Under the pieces are notes generated by a model that saw nothing but the letters and a program-made list of their open reading frames with translations, was not told the DNA's origin and did not search any database. A stretch of DNA of 64,000 bases from Chitinophaga nivalis. GTDB lineage: Bacteria > Bacteroidota > Bacteroidia > Chitinophagales > Chitinophagaceae. The stretch covers positions 1,098,301 through 1,162,300 of the forward strand of contig NZ_JAPDNR010000001.1 in assembly GCF_025989125.1 (NCBI RefSeq). Reading direction: 5' to 3'. Below, piece after piece: positions 52,240 to 60,539 of this stretch (positions within the stretch are counted from its first letter, which is position 1; each line of letters begins with the position of its first letter). The translations under genes and the position numbers were made by a program.

Positions 52240-53385
52240 CTATAAAATTCGCTTGCTGTCTTTATTAATCAGTACTACACCTGGCTGGCTACCGGTTTGG
52301 AAGCTGCCATACCGGTTACTGATGCCCAGTGCCTGTGCCCCGTTGGAAGTGGCCCACTGCAATATTTCCGCCAAAGGTATATCCGGAAAATGAGTCCGGA
52401 TGGTTTTTATTTCTTCCCAGATAGATAACTGATGGTTGGAGGCCAGGCTATCGGTGCCCAGGGTGATGCGGCATTGCTGCTCCCGGAGCAGCGGAATGTC
52501 GGGCAGGCGGTTTTCGATGTATAAGTTGGCCTGCGGACAAAGGCACCACCACGTTTCCACTGGTTGCTGCTGTGCAAGCCGTATATCCGTCAGGGTGGTG
52601 TAGGTATTATGTACCAGTAATATTTTTTGCTGGGAGAAGTAAGGCAGATAAGCTTCCAGGCTGTTGCTACCGGTGGGCCGGAAGTCGCTGATGTCGATGC
52701 CGAAGTTTTGATAAAACGTCAGGAAGTCGCCTGTCTTCTGCTGATACAGTTCATTTTCTGCCGCACATTCCTGGTTGTGGATGCAAACAGGGGTATTGTG
52801 CGGGGTGGCGGCCAGCTGGGTGAACAGGGGCTGACTCACGGAATAAGGCGCGTGTGGCACAATCGAACACTGATGGAAAGGTCCGTTGATGGTGCGGAAA
52901 GCCTCCAGCGTAACCAGGCTGTGGGTGTAGCGGCTGTCGGCGCCGGCAGGTACAAACCCCATGGACTCTACAAAAGAATGGTAATAGAGCCGTCCCAGCT
53001 GCTTTTGCGGTAAAGTGGCCGTGGTATTACAGATATCTCCTACTGCTGCAATACCGGCCTGCCACATCTCCTGTTCGGCCCGGGCTATGAGGTCGGATAC
53101 GTCCTGAACAGCGTTGTTGCGCGATTGCATGACACCTGTCAGGAAAGCCGGTAAGCCGGTTTTTTCCGGAATAACCCCTTTCATATGAGATAATTCCAGG
53201 TGACAGTGGGTATTGACAAATCCCGGACAGAGGATTCCATCCAGTTCCGTCACGTTATCTCCGGCGGCCGCTTCGGCTACAATGCCCGCTACTACACCGT
53301 TTTCGTCCAACAGGAGTACTTTGTCCGGACCCAACAGCTGCTGCCCGTCAAATATATCTTTTCCTTTTAATTTGATCTGTTTCAA
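52240..53385 (-). CDS. Amidohydrolase (cytosine/guanine or aminofutalosine deaminase-like)
   Basis: A 381-residue metal-dependent hydrolase of the amidohydrolase superfamily. Metal and catalytic residues are visible: His60 and His62 in THCHLELS, His203 and Glu206 in HNQE, His259 and Asp312 in GTDSLASN. The CPQANLYIE stretch resembles the SNL motif of SAH/MTA and aminofutalosine deaminases. THCHLELS is also seen in aminofutalosine deaminases of menaquinone synthesis, so that function is possible, but guanine or cytosine deamination cannot be excluded. No menaquinone gene is nearby. It lies directly upstream of mscS and is divergent from prfA. Confidence 0.8.
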   Translation of the reverse strand: MKQIKLKGKDIFDGQQLLGPDKVLLLDENGVVAGIVAEAAAGDNVTELDGILCPGFVNTHCHLELSHMKGVIPEKTGLPAFLTGVMQSRNNAVQDVSDLIARAEQEMWQAGIAAVGDICNTTATLPQKQLGRLYYHSFVESMGFVPAGADSRYTHSLVTLEAFRTINGPFHQCSIVPHAPYSVSQPLFTQLAATPHNTPVCIHNQECAAENELYQQKTGDFLTFYQNFGIDISDFRPTGSNSLEAYLPYFSQQKILLVHNTYTTLTDIRLAQQQPVETWWCLCPQANLYIENRLPDIPLLREQQCRITLGTDSLASNHQLSIWEEIKTIRTHFPDIPLAEILQWATSNGAQALGISNRYGSFQTGSQPGVVLINKDSKRIL

Positions 53386-53415
53386 TTACCTGCTGTTTAA
53401 TTAAGTTAATGGTGT

Positions 53416-53423
53416 TAATTTTG
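53416..53423 (+). promoter_or_regulatory. -7 box of prfA
   Basis: TAATTTTG matches TAnnTTTG, 60 bases before the prfA ATG. No clear -33 TTG is present. Confidence 0.4.
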
Positions 53424-53483
53424 CAACCCGATTAGCAGTATCATTACCTGATTGGGAATGATACTCAAAAGTCAAATATAATT

Positions 53484-54548
53484 ATGATAGACAAACTGGA
53501 AGCTATAAAAGGTCGTTTCGAACAGGTATCGCTGGCCCTTACCAATCCGGCCGTGGTGAGTGACAATAAAAAATTTGGTCAGCTCAGCAAGGAATACCGT
53601 CAGTTGGAAAAGATCGTAAAGGCGTATGACGCCTATCGCGCATTGCTGGACAATATTGCTTTTAATAAAGAAGTACTGGACAGTGGTGATGAAGAAATGC
53701 GTGAACTGGCCAAGGCGGAAACAGAAGAACTGCAGGAGCAGAAAACCGCCCAGGAAGAAACGATCCGTAACCTGCTGATACCAAAAGATCCGCAGGATGA
53801 GAAAAATGCGATTCTGGAAATCCGGGCCGGTACCGGTGGTGATGAAGCCAGCCTGTTTGCGGGTGACCTGTTCCGCATGTACCTGCGTTACTGCGAGCTG
53901 AAAGGCTGGACTACCAGTTTGTTGAGTGAAAACCCCGGTTCTGCTGGTGGTTACAAGGAAATTGTGATGGAAGTAAATGGCGACGATGTATACGGTACCC
54001 TGAAATTTGAGTCAGGCGTACACCGGGTACAACGTGTGCCGGCTACCGAGGCCTCCGGCAGGGTACATACCTCCGCCGCTACGGTGGCCGTATTACCGGA
54101 AGCCGAAGAAGTAGACGTGGATGTACGTGAGGCGGATATCAAAATGGATACTTTCCGGTCGTCTGGTGCAGGTGGTCAGCACGTAAACAAAACCGAATCA
54201 GCTGTCCGGCTGACACACATTCCTACCGGTGTGGTAGTAGAGTGTCAGGAAGGACGTAGCCAGCACTCCAACCGGGAAATAGCGATGAAGATGTTACGTA
54301 CCCGTATCTACGAAGCAGCGGTACGTAAGCATGAAGACGCGATTGCTTCCAAACGTAAAAGTCTGGTATCTACCGGTGACCGTTCTGCGAAGATCCGTAC
54401 CTACAACTACCCACAGGGGCGTGTAACCGATCACCGCATAGGCATGACCGTATATAATATGGATGCCTTTATGAACGGTGAAATAAAAGATATGATAGAT
54501 GCCCTGCAGTTTGCCGAAAACGCAGAAAAGCTGAAGCAGGGAAGCTAA
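53484..54548 (+). CDS. prfA: Peptide chain release factor 1
   Basis: Recognises UAA and UAG stop codons and triggers peptide release. The 354 residues have the coiled N-terminal domain, the codon-recognition region with PATEASGR at 186-193 (the RF1 P-A-T tripeptide), the catalytic GGQ at 230-232 in GAGGQHVNKTES, and the domain IV motif RTYNYPQGRVTDHRIG. RF2's SPF motif is absent, so this is RF1. A nested hairpin and T-run lie downstream. The methylase gene prmC is not adjacent. Confidence 0.97.
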   Translation: MIDKLEAIKGRFEQVSLALTNPAVVSDNKKFGQLSKEYRQLEKIVKAYDAYRALLDNIAFNKEVLDSGDEEMRELAKAETEELQEQKTAQEETIRNLLIPKDPQDEKNAILEIRAGTGGDEASLFAGDLFRMYLRYCELKGWTTSLLSENPGSAGGYKEIVMEVNGDDVYGTLKFESGVHRVQRVPATEASGRVHTSAATVAVLPEAEEVDVDVREADIKMDTFRSSGAGGQHVNKTESAVRLTHIPTGVVVECQEGRSQHSNREIAMKMLRTRIYEAAVRKHEDAIASKRKSLVSTGDRSAKIRTYNYPQGRVTDHRIGMTVYNMDAFMNGEIKDMIDALQFAENAEKLKQGS

Positions 54549-54555
54549 AAAGATA

Positions 54556-54661
54556 TAAATTACGCCCTAATTGTCACGCATTGGTGAGCCGATATACGGT
54601 GATTATGATCCGTTAAATCTTCTTACCAATGCGTTGTTTTTAATCCGTAATTCGTAATTTA
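54556..54661 (+). terminator. Nested inverted repeat acting as the prfA terminator
   Basis: Outer arms TAAATTACG (54556-54564) and CGTAATTTA (54653-54661); inner arms ACGCATTGGT (54576-54585) and ACCAATGCGT (54625-54634), followed by TGTTTTTAAT. The inner hairpin with its T-run fits a terminator. The outer pair resembles the arrangement at 17556-17670. Confidence 0.6.
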
Positions 54662-54719
54662 GAGTCTCTCCAAAACATTAGATCCTATTTCTCCTCTTTA
54701 TTAAATCCATATCAGACAT

Positions 54720-55313
54720 ATGTTAGAGCAATTAATGCAACTCGTACGGGAACAGGCACAGGACACGGTGGTGAATAACCCTGCTGTACCTAATGAAAAC
54801 AATGACGCGGTAATTGGTGCTGCGACTGAATCCATCACCAGCGGTTTACAGCAGGAGCTGGCCAATGGTAATGCAGCTGGTGTACTCTCTTTATTGGGGG
54901 GACATAGCGGAGACAACGTGGCAACTAATCCATTGGTGAGTAATATTTCCAACAATTTTGTAGGTACCCTGCTGGAAAAATTCAACCTGGATAAAGGCGT
55001 GGCGCAGCAATTGGCGGCTTCCCTGATTCCCGGCGTATTGGGATCTCTCATCAACAAAACCAACGACCCTGCCAACAGCAGTTTCAGTCTGGATGGTATT
55101 CTGGGCTCCCTGACGGGTAGTTCTACCCAGGGGATCAACCTCCAGGGGATACTGGGTAAATTAAAAGGTGGTCTGGATCAGGATGGAGACGGAGATGTGG
55201 ATTTTAATGACCTGAAAGGATTGTTATCCAATGGCGCCCGCCAGCAACAAGGTAACAACACCAATAATGATGGTGGTGGTATCGGTGGATTATTGAAAGG
55301 CCTGTTGGGATAA
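54720..55313 (+). CDS. DUF937-type protein with a single EF-hand-like loop
   Basis: A 197-residue protein without signal peptide. The first 120 residues resemble DUF937 (YidB-like): ATESITSGLQQELANGN, a Gly-rich turn, and VAQQLAASLIPGVLGSLI. A C-terminal calcium-loop-like DQDGDGDVDFND follows, with Asp at positions 1, 3, 5 and 12 as in an EF-hand or dockerin-type loop. The tail is Asn/Gly-rich and ends in GGIGGLLKGLLG. Its role is unknown. It lies between prfA and the OmpA lipoprotein, separate from both. Confidence 0.78.
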   Translation: MLEQLMQLVREQAQDTVVNNPAVPNENNDAVIGAATESITSGLQQELANGNAAGVLSLLGGHSGDNVATNPLVSNISNNFVGTLLEKFNLDKGVAQQLAASLIPGVLGSLINKTNDPANSSFSLDGILGSLTGSSTQGINLQGILGKLKGGLDQDGDGDVDFNDLKGLLSNGARQQQGNNTNNDGGGIGGLLKGLLG

Positions 55314-55470
55314 TCGGTTGTCCGGATAGGTGAGGCAATCGCCTGTACGGCTGTTGTCTGGTTACTCACATATTAAAATAAATAAATATTCATTATTTCA
55401 ATTGTTATTTTTTTTATTCCTATTTGATTTTATTAATCAATGTGTTATATAAAGAAAATGGAATTGGCAA

Positions 55471-55478
55471 TATATTTG
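55471..55478 (+). promoter_or_regulatory. -7 box of the OmpA-like gene
   Basis: TATATTTG matches TAnnTTTG and lies about 72 bases before the preferred ATG at 55550. No TTG at -33 is evident. Confidence 0.4.
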
Positions 55479-55549
55479 TTACCAAAGTTTTCGATTCAAC
55501 TGTAAAACGGGATTAATTCTAAAAAACCTTCATGTTTAAACTTATTATG

Positions 55550-56230
55550 ATGAAAAAAATCAATGTTCTGGTAGCCGTGGTCTTATCTGTAACCATGTTG
55601 TTCAGCTGTAAAACCTGGCAGAGCATGGACAATACTAAGAAAGGAGCTGCCATTGGCGTAACTGGTGGAGCTGCTGCAGGTGCTATTATTGGTAAAGCTG
55701 CCGGTAATACTGCATTAGGTGCTATCATTGGTGCTGCTTTAGGTGGTGCAGGTGGTGCTTTGATTGGTAAGAAAATGGATAAGCAGGCACAGGAAATTAA
55801 AAATGAAGTGCCTAATGCTACCGTTGAACGTGTAGGAGAAGGTATCAACGTAACTTTTGATGCGGGTGTATTATTTGGATTTGATAAATCAGATCTGTCT
55901 GCGGTAGCGAAGGAAAACATCCGTCAGCTGGCTGCAGTACTGAACAAGTATCCTGATACTTATGTACGTGTGGAAGGTCATACCGATGATAAAGGTACAG
56001 ACGCCTACAACATGGGTTTATCTGAAAGAAGAACCAACAGTGTAGTAGCTTATCTGAAATCTCAGGGTGTGGCGGGTAATCGTATCCAGGGCTTCTGGTA
56101 TGGTAAATCCCAGCCTAAAGTACCGAACGATTCAGACGCTAACCGGGCTACTAACCGTCGTTGCGAGTTCTCTATCTTTGCCAATGACAAGATGAAAACT
56201 GACGCGAAGAAAGAAGCGGGTCAGTACTAA
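55550..56230 (+). CDS. OmpA-family lipoprotein with glycine-zipper domain
   Basis: A 226-residue outer-membrane lipoprotein from ATG 55550; in-frame ATGs at 55532 and 55547 would add up to six residues. The lipobox is MLFSC (Cys20). A glycine-zipper stretch (about 32-78; GGAAAGAIIGKAAGN and similar) is followed by the OmpA peptidoglycan-binding domain (about 95-215): VLFGFDKSDLS, VRVEGHTDDKGTDAYNMGLS, and NRATNRRCEFSI. Such proteins tether the outer membrane to the cell wall. It is monocistronic, with its own -7 box and terminator. Confidence 0.92.
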   Translation: MKKINVLVAVVLSVTMLFSCKTWQSMDNTKKGAAIGVTGGAAAGAIIGKAAGNTALGAIIGAALGGAGGALIGKKMDKQAQEIKNEVPNATVERVGEGINVTFDAGVLFGFDKSDLSAVAKENIRQLAAVLNKYPDTYVRVEGHTDDKGTDAYNMGLSERRTNSVVAYLKSQGVAGNRIQGFWYGKSQPKVPNDSDANRATNRRCEFSIFANDKMKTDAKKEAGQY

Positions 56231-56267
56231 TACTGAAAATATTTATTTCTCATAAGCAGATATATAT

Positions 56268-56296
56268 TCCCCCCTGGTTTCAGGGGGGATTTTTTT
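56268..56296 (+). terminator. Terminator after the OmpA-like gene
   Basis: A CCCCCCTG / CAGGGGGG stem with a 4-base loop, followed by seven T. It overlaps the end of the convergent vanZ-like gene. Confidence 0.85.
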
Positions 56297-56690
56297 ATTG
56301 CTCTTTTTTGCGGAAGAATAACCGCACTACCAGTTTGAATACCCATACCCCTGCGATGGCGCCAAGCGTATCGGCTACTACATCTATGATATCAAAGCTG
56401 CGGTTGATGGCCCAGTATTTCTGGATAAACTCAATGGCCAGGCCGTAGATGGCTGCCATCAGTACAAAGAAAAATAAAGTAATCCCCTTGATATGTTTTT
56501 TCTGCCAGTAAATGGCGAGGCTGAAAAACAGCACAATACCACCAAACAAACCAAAGTGCACAATTTTATCAAAATGAATTTTTTGAAAAAAAGAGTTGGT
56601 AGGAATATCGTTGCCGGGCATGGTACATAAAACAAGAATGACAATCGTCCAAAGTATGGCCGGAATATAAAACTTCCAGGTTCTTAGCAT
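56295..56690 (-). CDS. VanZ-family membrane protein
   Basis: A 131-residue integral membrane protein with four hydrophobic segments (about 8-23, 45-62, 70-90, 102-124). The VanZ pattern is present: an N-terminal WTIVILVLCTMPG, then DKIVHFGLFGGIVLFF, the acidic EFIQKYW, and DIIDVVADTLGAIAG. Proteins of this family are linked to glycopeptide (teicoplanin) tolerance in Enterococcus, but in Bacteroidota the function is unknown. It is monocistronic on the minus strand; the gcvH terminator lies upstream. Confidence 0.88.
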   Translation of the reverse strand: MLRTWKFYIPAILWTIVILVLCTMPGNDIPTNSFFQKIHFDKIVHFGLFGGIVLFFSLAIYWQKKHIKGITLFFFVLMAAIYGLAIEFIQKYWAINRSFDIIDVVADTLGAIAGVWVFKLVVRLFFRKKEQ

Positions 56691-56741
56691 TTTCGCAGTA
56701 TTAGAGTCATGTTAATATGGTTTCCTGAAAGCACGTTCAAT

Positions 56742-56789
56742 AAAAAAGACAATGGACCCGTAATTGATAACGTAGACCATTGTCTTTTT
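56742..56789 (-). terminator. Bidirectional-looking terminator of gcvH
   Basis: A 13-bp perfect stem (AAAAAGACAATGG / CCATTGTCTTTTT) with a 21-base loop. T-runs occur on both strands; on the minus strand it ends the gcvH transcript. Confidence 0.85.
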
Positions 56790-56826
56790 GTATATAATCT
56801 TTAATGATAATCGCGTTGTGACGTTA

Positions 56827-57207
56827 TTATTCGCCAACCAGTGCCTGGTATGCAGCTGCATCCAGCAGGGCTTCCACGTCAGCAGGGTTGGAAACGGTTA
56901 TTTTAACCATCCAGCCTTCGCCATATGGCTCCTGGTTTACCAACTCCGGAGAACCATCCAGTTCCGGATTTACTTCAGCAATAGTACCAGCAACAGGCAG
57001 GAACAGGTCAGATACTGTTTTTACAGCTTCTACGGTACCGAATACTTCTTCTGCTCCCAGGGTTTTACCTACAGTAGGAATATCAACGAAAACTATATCG
57101 CCTAATTCGCGTTGTGCAAATTCAGTAATACCGATGGTAGCTGTGTTACCTTCTAATAAAACCCACTCGTGATCTTTGGTGTAACGCAGATTTGACGGAA
57201 AATTCAT
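56827..57207 (-). CDS. gcvH: Glycine cleavage system H protein
   Basis: The lipoyl carrier that shuttles the aminomethyl group between the P, T and L proteins of glycine cleavage. From ATG 57207 the protein has 126 residues, the normal length; an upstream in-frame start at 57264 would add a 19-residue hydrophobic stretch foreign to the family. The N-terminus reads MNFPSNLRYTKDHEW and the lipoylated lysine is Lys63 in EAVKTVSDL. gcvP and gcvT are not nearby. A terminator follows, and the cyclophilin gene lies upstream. Confidence 0.96.
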   Translation of the reverse strand: MNFPSNLRYTKDHEWVLLEGNTATIGITEFAQRELGDIVFVDIPTVGKTLGAEEVFGTVEAVKTVSDLFLPVAGTIAEVNPELDGSPELVNQEPYGEGWMVKITVSNPADVEALLDAAAYQALVGE

Positions 57208-57305
57208 ATTTTTTTGATTTTGAGCCGTAAAAATACATAGAATGATGGAAATAACGATTACCAATTTTGTCGTAAAATGAAAGGTAATTGATCATTTCCG
57301 GCAGT

Positions 57306-57968
57306 TTAAAAAAACAGCCACTTCTTTATCACCCTTATTTTCATGGGTACATCCTGCAGTGGTCTGTTATTACCATCTGTTTTCAGTGCCGCTATTTTAT
57401 CGATTACCTCCATGCCTTTAATCACCTGGCCGAATACCGTGTAGTTCTGATCCAGGTGCGGGCTGCCGCCTGCCGTTTTGTATACCTCCCGCTGATCAAC
57501 AGGGATTTTGCGGCCACCAAGGCGGGTTTTCTCCAGTTTGTCCAGTTGTTCGTCTGTAAACACCTTTCCTTGTACAATGTAAAACTGGCAACCGGAAGAG
57601 GCTTTGTCCGGATTGTCTTCGCGGGCTGCACCCAGCGCACCTTTGCGGTGAAACAGGTCCAGTTGGAATTCGGCCGGAATGGTATATCCCACGTCACCGT
57701 TGCCCAGTGTATCGCCTGGTTTGGCGCGTTTGGAATCGGGATCGCCGCCCTGGATCATAAAGTCTTTGATGACGCGGTGAAACAGGGTACTATCGAAAAA
57801 GTGCCGCCTGGACAGCTTTACAAAGTTGTTCCGGTGTTTGGGAGTCTGGTCATAAAGCCGGATCACCATTGTGCCGTAGGGCGTGATCACTTTAACTTTC
57901 CTGTTTTTGGCAGTTGTCAGCAGGGTGAAAGCCAGCAGCAGGGTACTCAGGAGTAAAAGTTTTTTCAT
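57306..57968 (-). CDS. Exported cyclophilin-type peptidyl-prolyl isomerase
   Basis: A 220-residue protein with a signal peptide (about 1-20) and a cyclophilin domain. It catalyses cis-trans isomerisation of proline bonds, probably in the periplasm. Landmarks are LFHRVIKDFMIQGGDP, GALGAAREDNPDKASSGCQFYI and the late YTVFGQVIKGMEVIDKIA. The catalytic Arg is in FHRV. An insertion between about 140 and 175 is common in Bacteroidota members. It lies 14 bases downstream of the hypothetical gene on the same strand, so the two are probably co-transcribed. Confidence 0.93.
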   Translation of the reverse strand: MKKLLLLSTLLLAFTLLTTAKNRKVKVITPYGTMVIRLYDQTPKHRNNFVKLSRRHFFDSTLFHRVIKDFMIQGGDPDSKRAKPGDTLGNGDVGYTIPAEFQLDLFHRKGALGAAREDNPDKASSGCQFYIVQGKVFTDEQLDKLEKTRLGGRKIPVDQREVYKTAGGSPHLDQNYTVFGQVIKGMEVIDKIAALKTDGNNRPLQDVPMKIRVIKKWLFF

Positions 57969-57982
57969 AAAGGGTATATTGC

Positions 57983-58372
57983 TTATGCTTCGTGTTCACT
58001 TGTAAAATAAGCAATTACATGTTCTTTAAGAAACTGTTCCTGTTCGGTCAGCTCCATTTTAGGCACCGGTTGTAATTCCCTGAAATGCGGCCATCCATCC
58101 TGGTCGAAGCCGTCCCGTTCGAAGTAGCCGCTTTGGCTTAACAACGTACATACGGCTACGTGCATGAGGTCCTGTTTCTGTTCTTTGGTATATTTTTTCT
58201 TCAGGTTGTTGAGTTCATTGACGCCTATCAGGAAAAGAATAGCTTCCATATTTGGTTTTTTACCAAACCGCTCCGTGAGCATATCTTCCACTGGTTGCCA
58301 GCGCTGCGCAAAATCTTCCATCATATTTTCACTTTTAACGGATAACAGCAGGTTATCCGCGTGTTTCCGCAA
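57983..58372 (-). CDS. Conserved hypothetical protein
   Basis: A 129-residue soluble protein without signal peptide. It contains FAQRWQPVEDMLTERFGKKP, then the hydrophobic AILFLIGVNELNNLKKKYTKEQKQDLMHVAVCTLL, and an acidic C-terminus. I recall similar proteins across Bacteroidota without known function. The start may be ATG 58372 or, perhaps better, ATG 58324 (MMEDFAQRW), because the first 16 residues look unlike the rest. It lies directly upstream of the cyclophilin gene. Confidence 0.8.
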   Translation of the reverse strand: MRKHADNLLLSVKSENMMEDFAQRWQPVEDMLTERFGKKPNMEAILFLIGVNELNNLKKKYTKEQKQDLMHVAVCTLLSQSGYFERDGFDQDGWPHFRELQPVPKMELTEQEQFLKEHVIAYFTSEHEA

Positions 58373-58449
58373 ATGTACGTTATGCAGAAAAATATTATAT
58401 AAATACCGGCCGCTTTATTAATTTGGGTACCTTCCGGGCAGTAGCTATA

Positions 58450-58501
58450 GTGAAGATGAGCCACGGTAGCAAGTTTAACAGCATTTTAACGGCATCTTCA
58501 C
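58450..58501. repeat. Inverted repeat in the moxR upstream region
   Basis: GTGAAGATG (58450-58458) and CATCTTCAC (58493-58501) are perfect 9-base complements around a 34-base loop, in the divergent gap before moxR. No T-run follows. Possible regulatory or RNA structure. Confidence 0.4.
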
Positions 58502-58563
58502 ATAGTAATAAGTTTTATTTGACCAGAGAATGTTTATTTTAGCACACCTGAAAAATTAATAGC

Positions 58564-59565
58564 ATGGAAAATACATCGTCCGACATCCGGCAACTGAATG
58601 AAAAGATCCACCAGGCCAGTGCATTTGTGGATCTGCTCAGTATGGAACTGGGTAAAGTAATTGTGGGTCAGCGTTACATGGTAGAAAGGCTGCTTATCGG
58701 TTTACTGGCGCAGGGCCACGTACTGCTGGAAGGCGTACCCGGTCTGGCCAAAACCCTCTCTATCAAATCGCTGGCATCCGCTATCAACGCTAAATTCAGC
58801 CGTATTCAGTTTACACCTGACCTGTTGCCTGCGGATGTGGTGGGTACCATGATCTACAACCAGCAGAAAAATGAATTTGTTGTAAGAAGAGGGCCCATCT
58901 TCGCCAACTTTATCCTGGCGGATGAAATCAACCGTGCCCCGGCAAAGGTGCAAAGCGCCCTGCTGGAAGCCATGCAGGAAAGACAAATCACCATCGGTGA
59001 TACTACATTCAAGCTGGATGAACCTTTCCTGGTACTGGCTACCCAGAACCCGATTGAACAGGAAGGTACCTATACCCTGCCGGAAGCACAGGTAGACCGT
59101 TTCATGCTGAAAGTAGTGATCGGTTATCCTACCAAAGAAGAAGAAAGACACATCATCCGGCAGAACCTCAATCCGGAAATATCCGCACCTATCCGTCCCA
59201 TTATCCAGCCTTCCGATATCGTGGAAGCCCGCAAACTGGTACGCGAAGTGTATATGGATGAGAAAATTGAAAAATATATTATCGATATCGTTTTTGCTAC
59301 CCGTAATCCGGAAGAATACAAACTGGGTAAACTGAAACCATTGATTTCCTACGGCGGATCACCAAGAGCCAGCATCAACCTGGCCTGGGCAGCTAAAGCC
59401 TATGCTTTCATGAAACGCCGCGGATACGTGATTCCGGAAGATGTACGCAGTATATGCTTCGACGTAATGCGTCATCGTGTGGGTTTAACCTACGAAGCAG
59501 AAGCGGAAAACGTTACCAGCGAAAACATCCTGAGCGAAATACTGAATGCGGTGGAAGTACCATAA
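58564..59565 (+). CDS. MoxR-family AAA+ ATPase
   Basis: A 333-residue AAA+ protein, first gene of the Bat-type locus. MoxR ATPases act as chaperones that assemble or activate von Willebrand factor A proteins. Walker A is GVPGLAKT at 57-64, Walker B is FILADEINRAP at 116-126, and sensor 1 is TQNPIEQEGTYTLPEAQVDRF. A C-terminal lid domain follows. The DUF58 gene starts 80 bases downstream, then the BatD-like and BatA genes, the usual order in Bacteroidota. Confidence 0.95.
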   Translation: MENTSSDIRQLNEKIHQASAFVDLLSMELGKVIVGQRYMVERLLIGLLAQGHVLLEGVPGLAKTLSIKSLASAINAKFSRIQFTPDLLPADVVGTMIYNQQKNEFVVRRGPIFANFILADEINRAPAKVQSALLEAMQERQITIGDTTFKLDEPFLVLATQNPIEQEGTYTLPEAQVDRFMLKVVIGYPTKEEERHIIRQNLNPEISAPIRPIIQPSDIVEARKLVREVYMDEKIEKYIIDIVFATRNPEEYKLGKLKPLISYGGSPRASINLAWAAKAYAFMKRRGYVIPEDVRSICFDVMRHRVGLTYEAEAENVTSENILSEILNAVEVP

Positions 59566-59645
59566 CAGCAACAGGCCGGTATGGTAATCATCAACGGGTA
59601 TCTTTATAAGACCCGTTATTCCTGATACGTAATTTATATTTTCAC

Positions 59646-60515
59646 ATGGTGGATACAGCCGAGATATTAAAAAAGGTAAGACAGATAGAGATCAAGACGA
59701 AAGGATTGACCAATCATATCTTTGCAGGCGAATACCATAGCGCCTTCAAAGGCCGGGGTATGTCGTTCAGTGAGGTAAGGGATTATCATTTCGGGGATGA
59801 TGTCAGATCGATCGACTGGAATGTAACCGCACGCTTCAATCACCCGTTTGTAAAGGTGTTTGAAGAAGAAAGGGAACTGACCGTGATGCTGCTGGTAGAT
59901 GTAAGTGAAAGTTCTTCCTTTGGTACCAAAAAACAGGACAAACGTGCCCTGATCACGGAACTTTGTGCGGTACTGGCTTTTTCTGCCATCAAAAATAATG
60001 ATAAAGTAGGGGTCATCTTTTTCAGCGACGGTATGGAAAAATATATACCGCCTAAAAAAGGTAAATCCCACATCCTGTTTATTATCCGTGAACTACTATC
60101 GTTCACGCCTAAACGAAAAGGAACCAACATAAAAGAAACCCTGCGCTTTTTTAATAATGCCACTAAAAAACGCAGTATCGTATTCATGCTGAGCGACTTC
60201 CTGTCTGGCAACTACCAGGATGCCCTCAACATCGCCGCCAAAAGGCACGATGTGGTAGGCGTACAGGTGTATGACCAGCGCGATAAAGAACTGCCGCCGG
60301 TAGGATTGATACAGGTGGCGGATGCTGAAACCGGCGCTACGCAGTGGGTAGATACCTCCGACAAAAGGGTACGACACTTTTATGAACAACAGTTCATGCG
60401 GCACGGACAGTATTGTAAAAATGCGTTTCTGAAAAGTGGAGCAGAGTTATTGAGCATACGTACCGATGAGGATTATGTGAAGGCGTTGCAAACATTTTTC
60501 CTGAACAGGGCATAA
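59646..60515 (+). CDS. DUF58 protein of the Bat locus
   Basis: A 289-residue soluble protein. The DUF58 signature is seen in GRGMSFSEVRDYHFGDDVRSIDWNVTARF followed by a VWA-like part with LLVDVSESSSFG, FSDGMEKYIPPKKG and MLSDFLSGNY. The domain is a vWA variant whose partner is the MoxR ATPase encoded just upstream. In other bacteria the locus is tied to envelope stress or aerotolerance. The BatD-like gene begins 24 bases after its stop. Confidence 0.92.
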   Translation: MVDTAEILKKVRQIEIKTKGLTNHIFAGEYHSAFKGRGMSFSEVRDYHFGDDVRSIDWNVTARFNHPFVKVFEEERELTVMLLVDVSESSSFGTKKQDKRALITELCAVLAFSAIKNNDKVGVIFFSDGMEKYIPPKKGKSHILFIIRELLSFTPKRKGTNIKETLRFFNNATKKRSIVFMLSDFLSGNYQDALNIAAKRHDVVGVQVYDQRDKELPPVGLIQVADAETGATQWVDTSDKRVRHFYEQQFMRHGQYCKNAFLKSGAELLSIRTDEDYVKALQTFFLNRA

Positions 60516-60539
60516 GTTATAAAGGAGAGCATATTAAAC

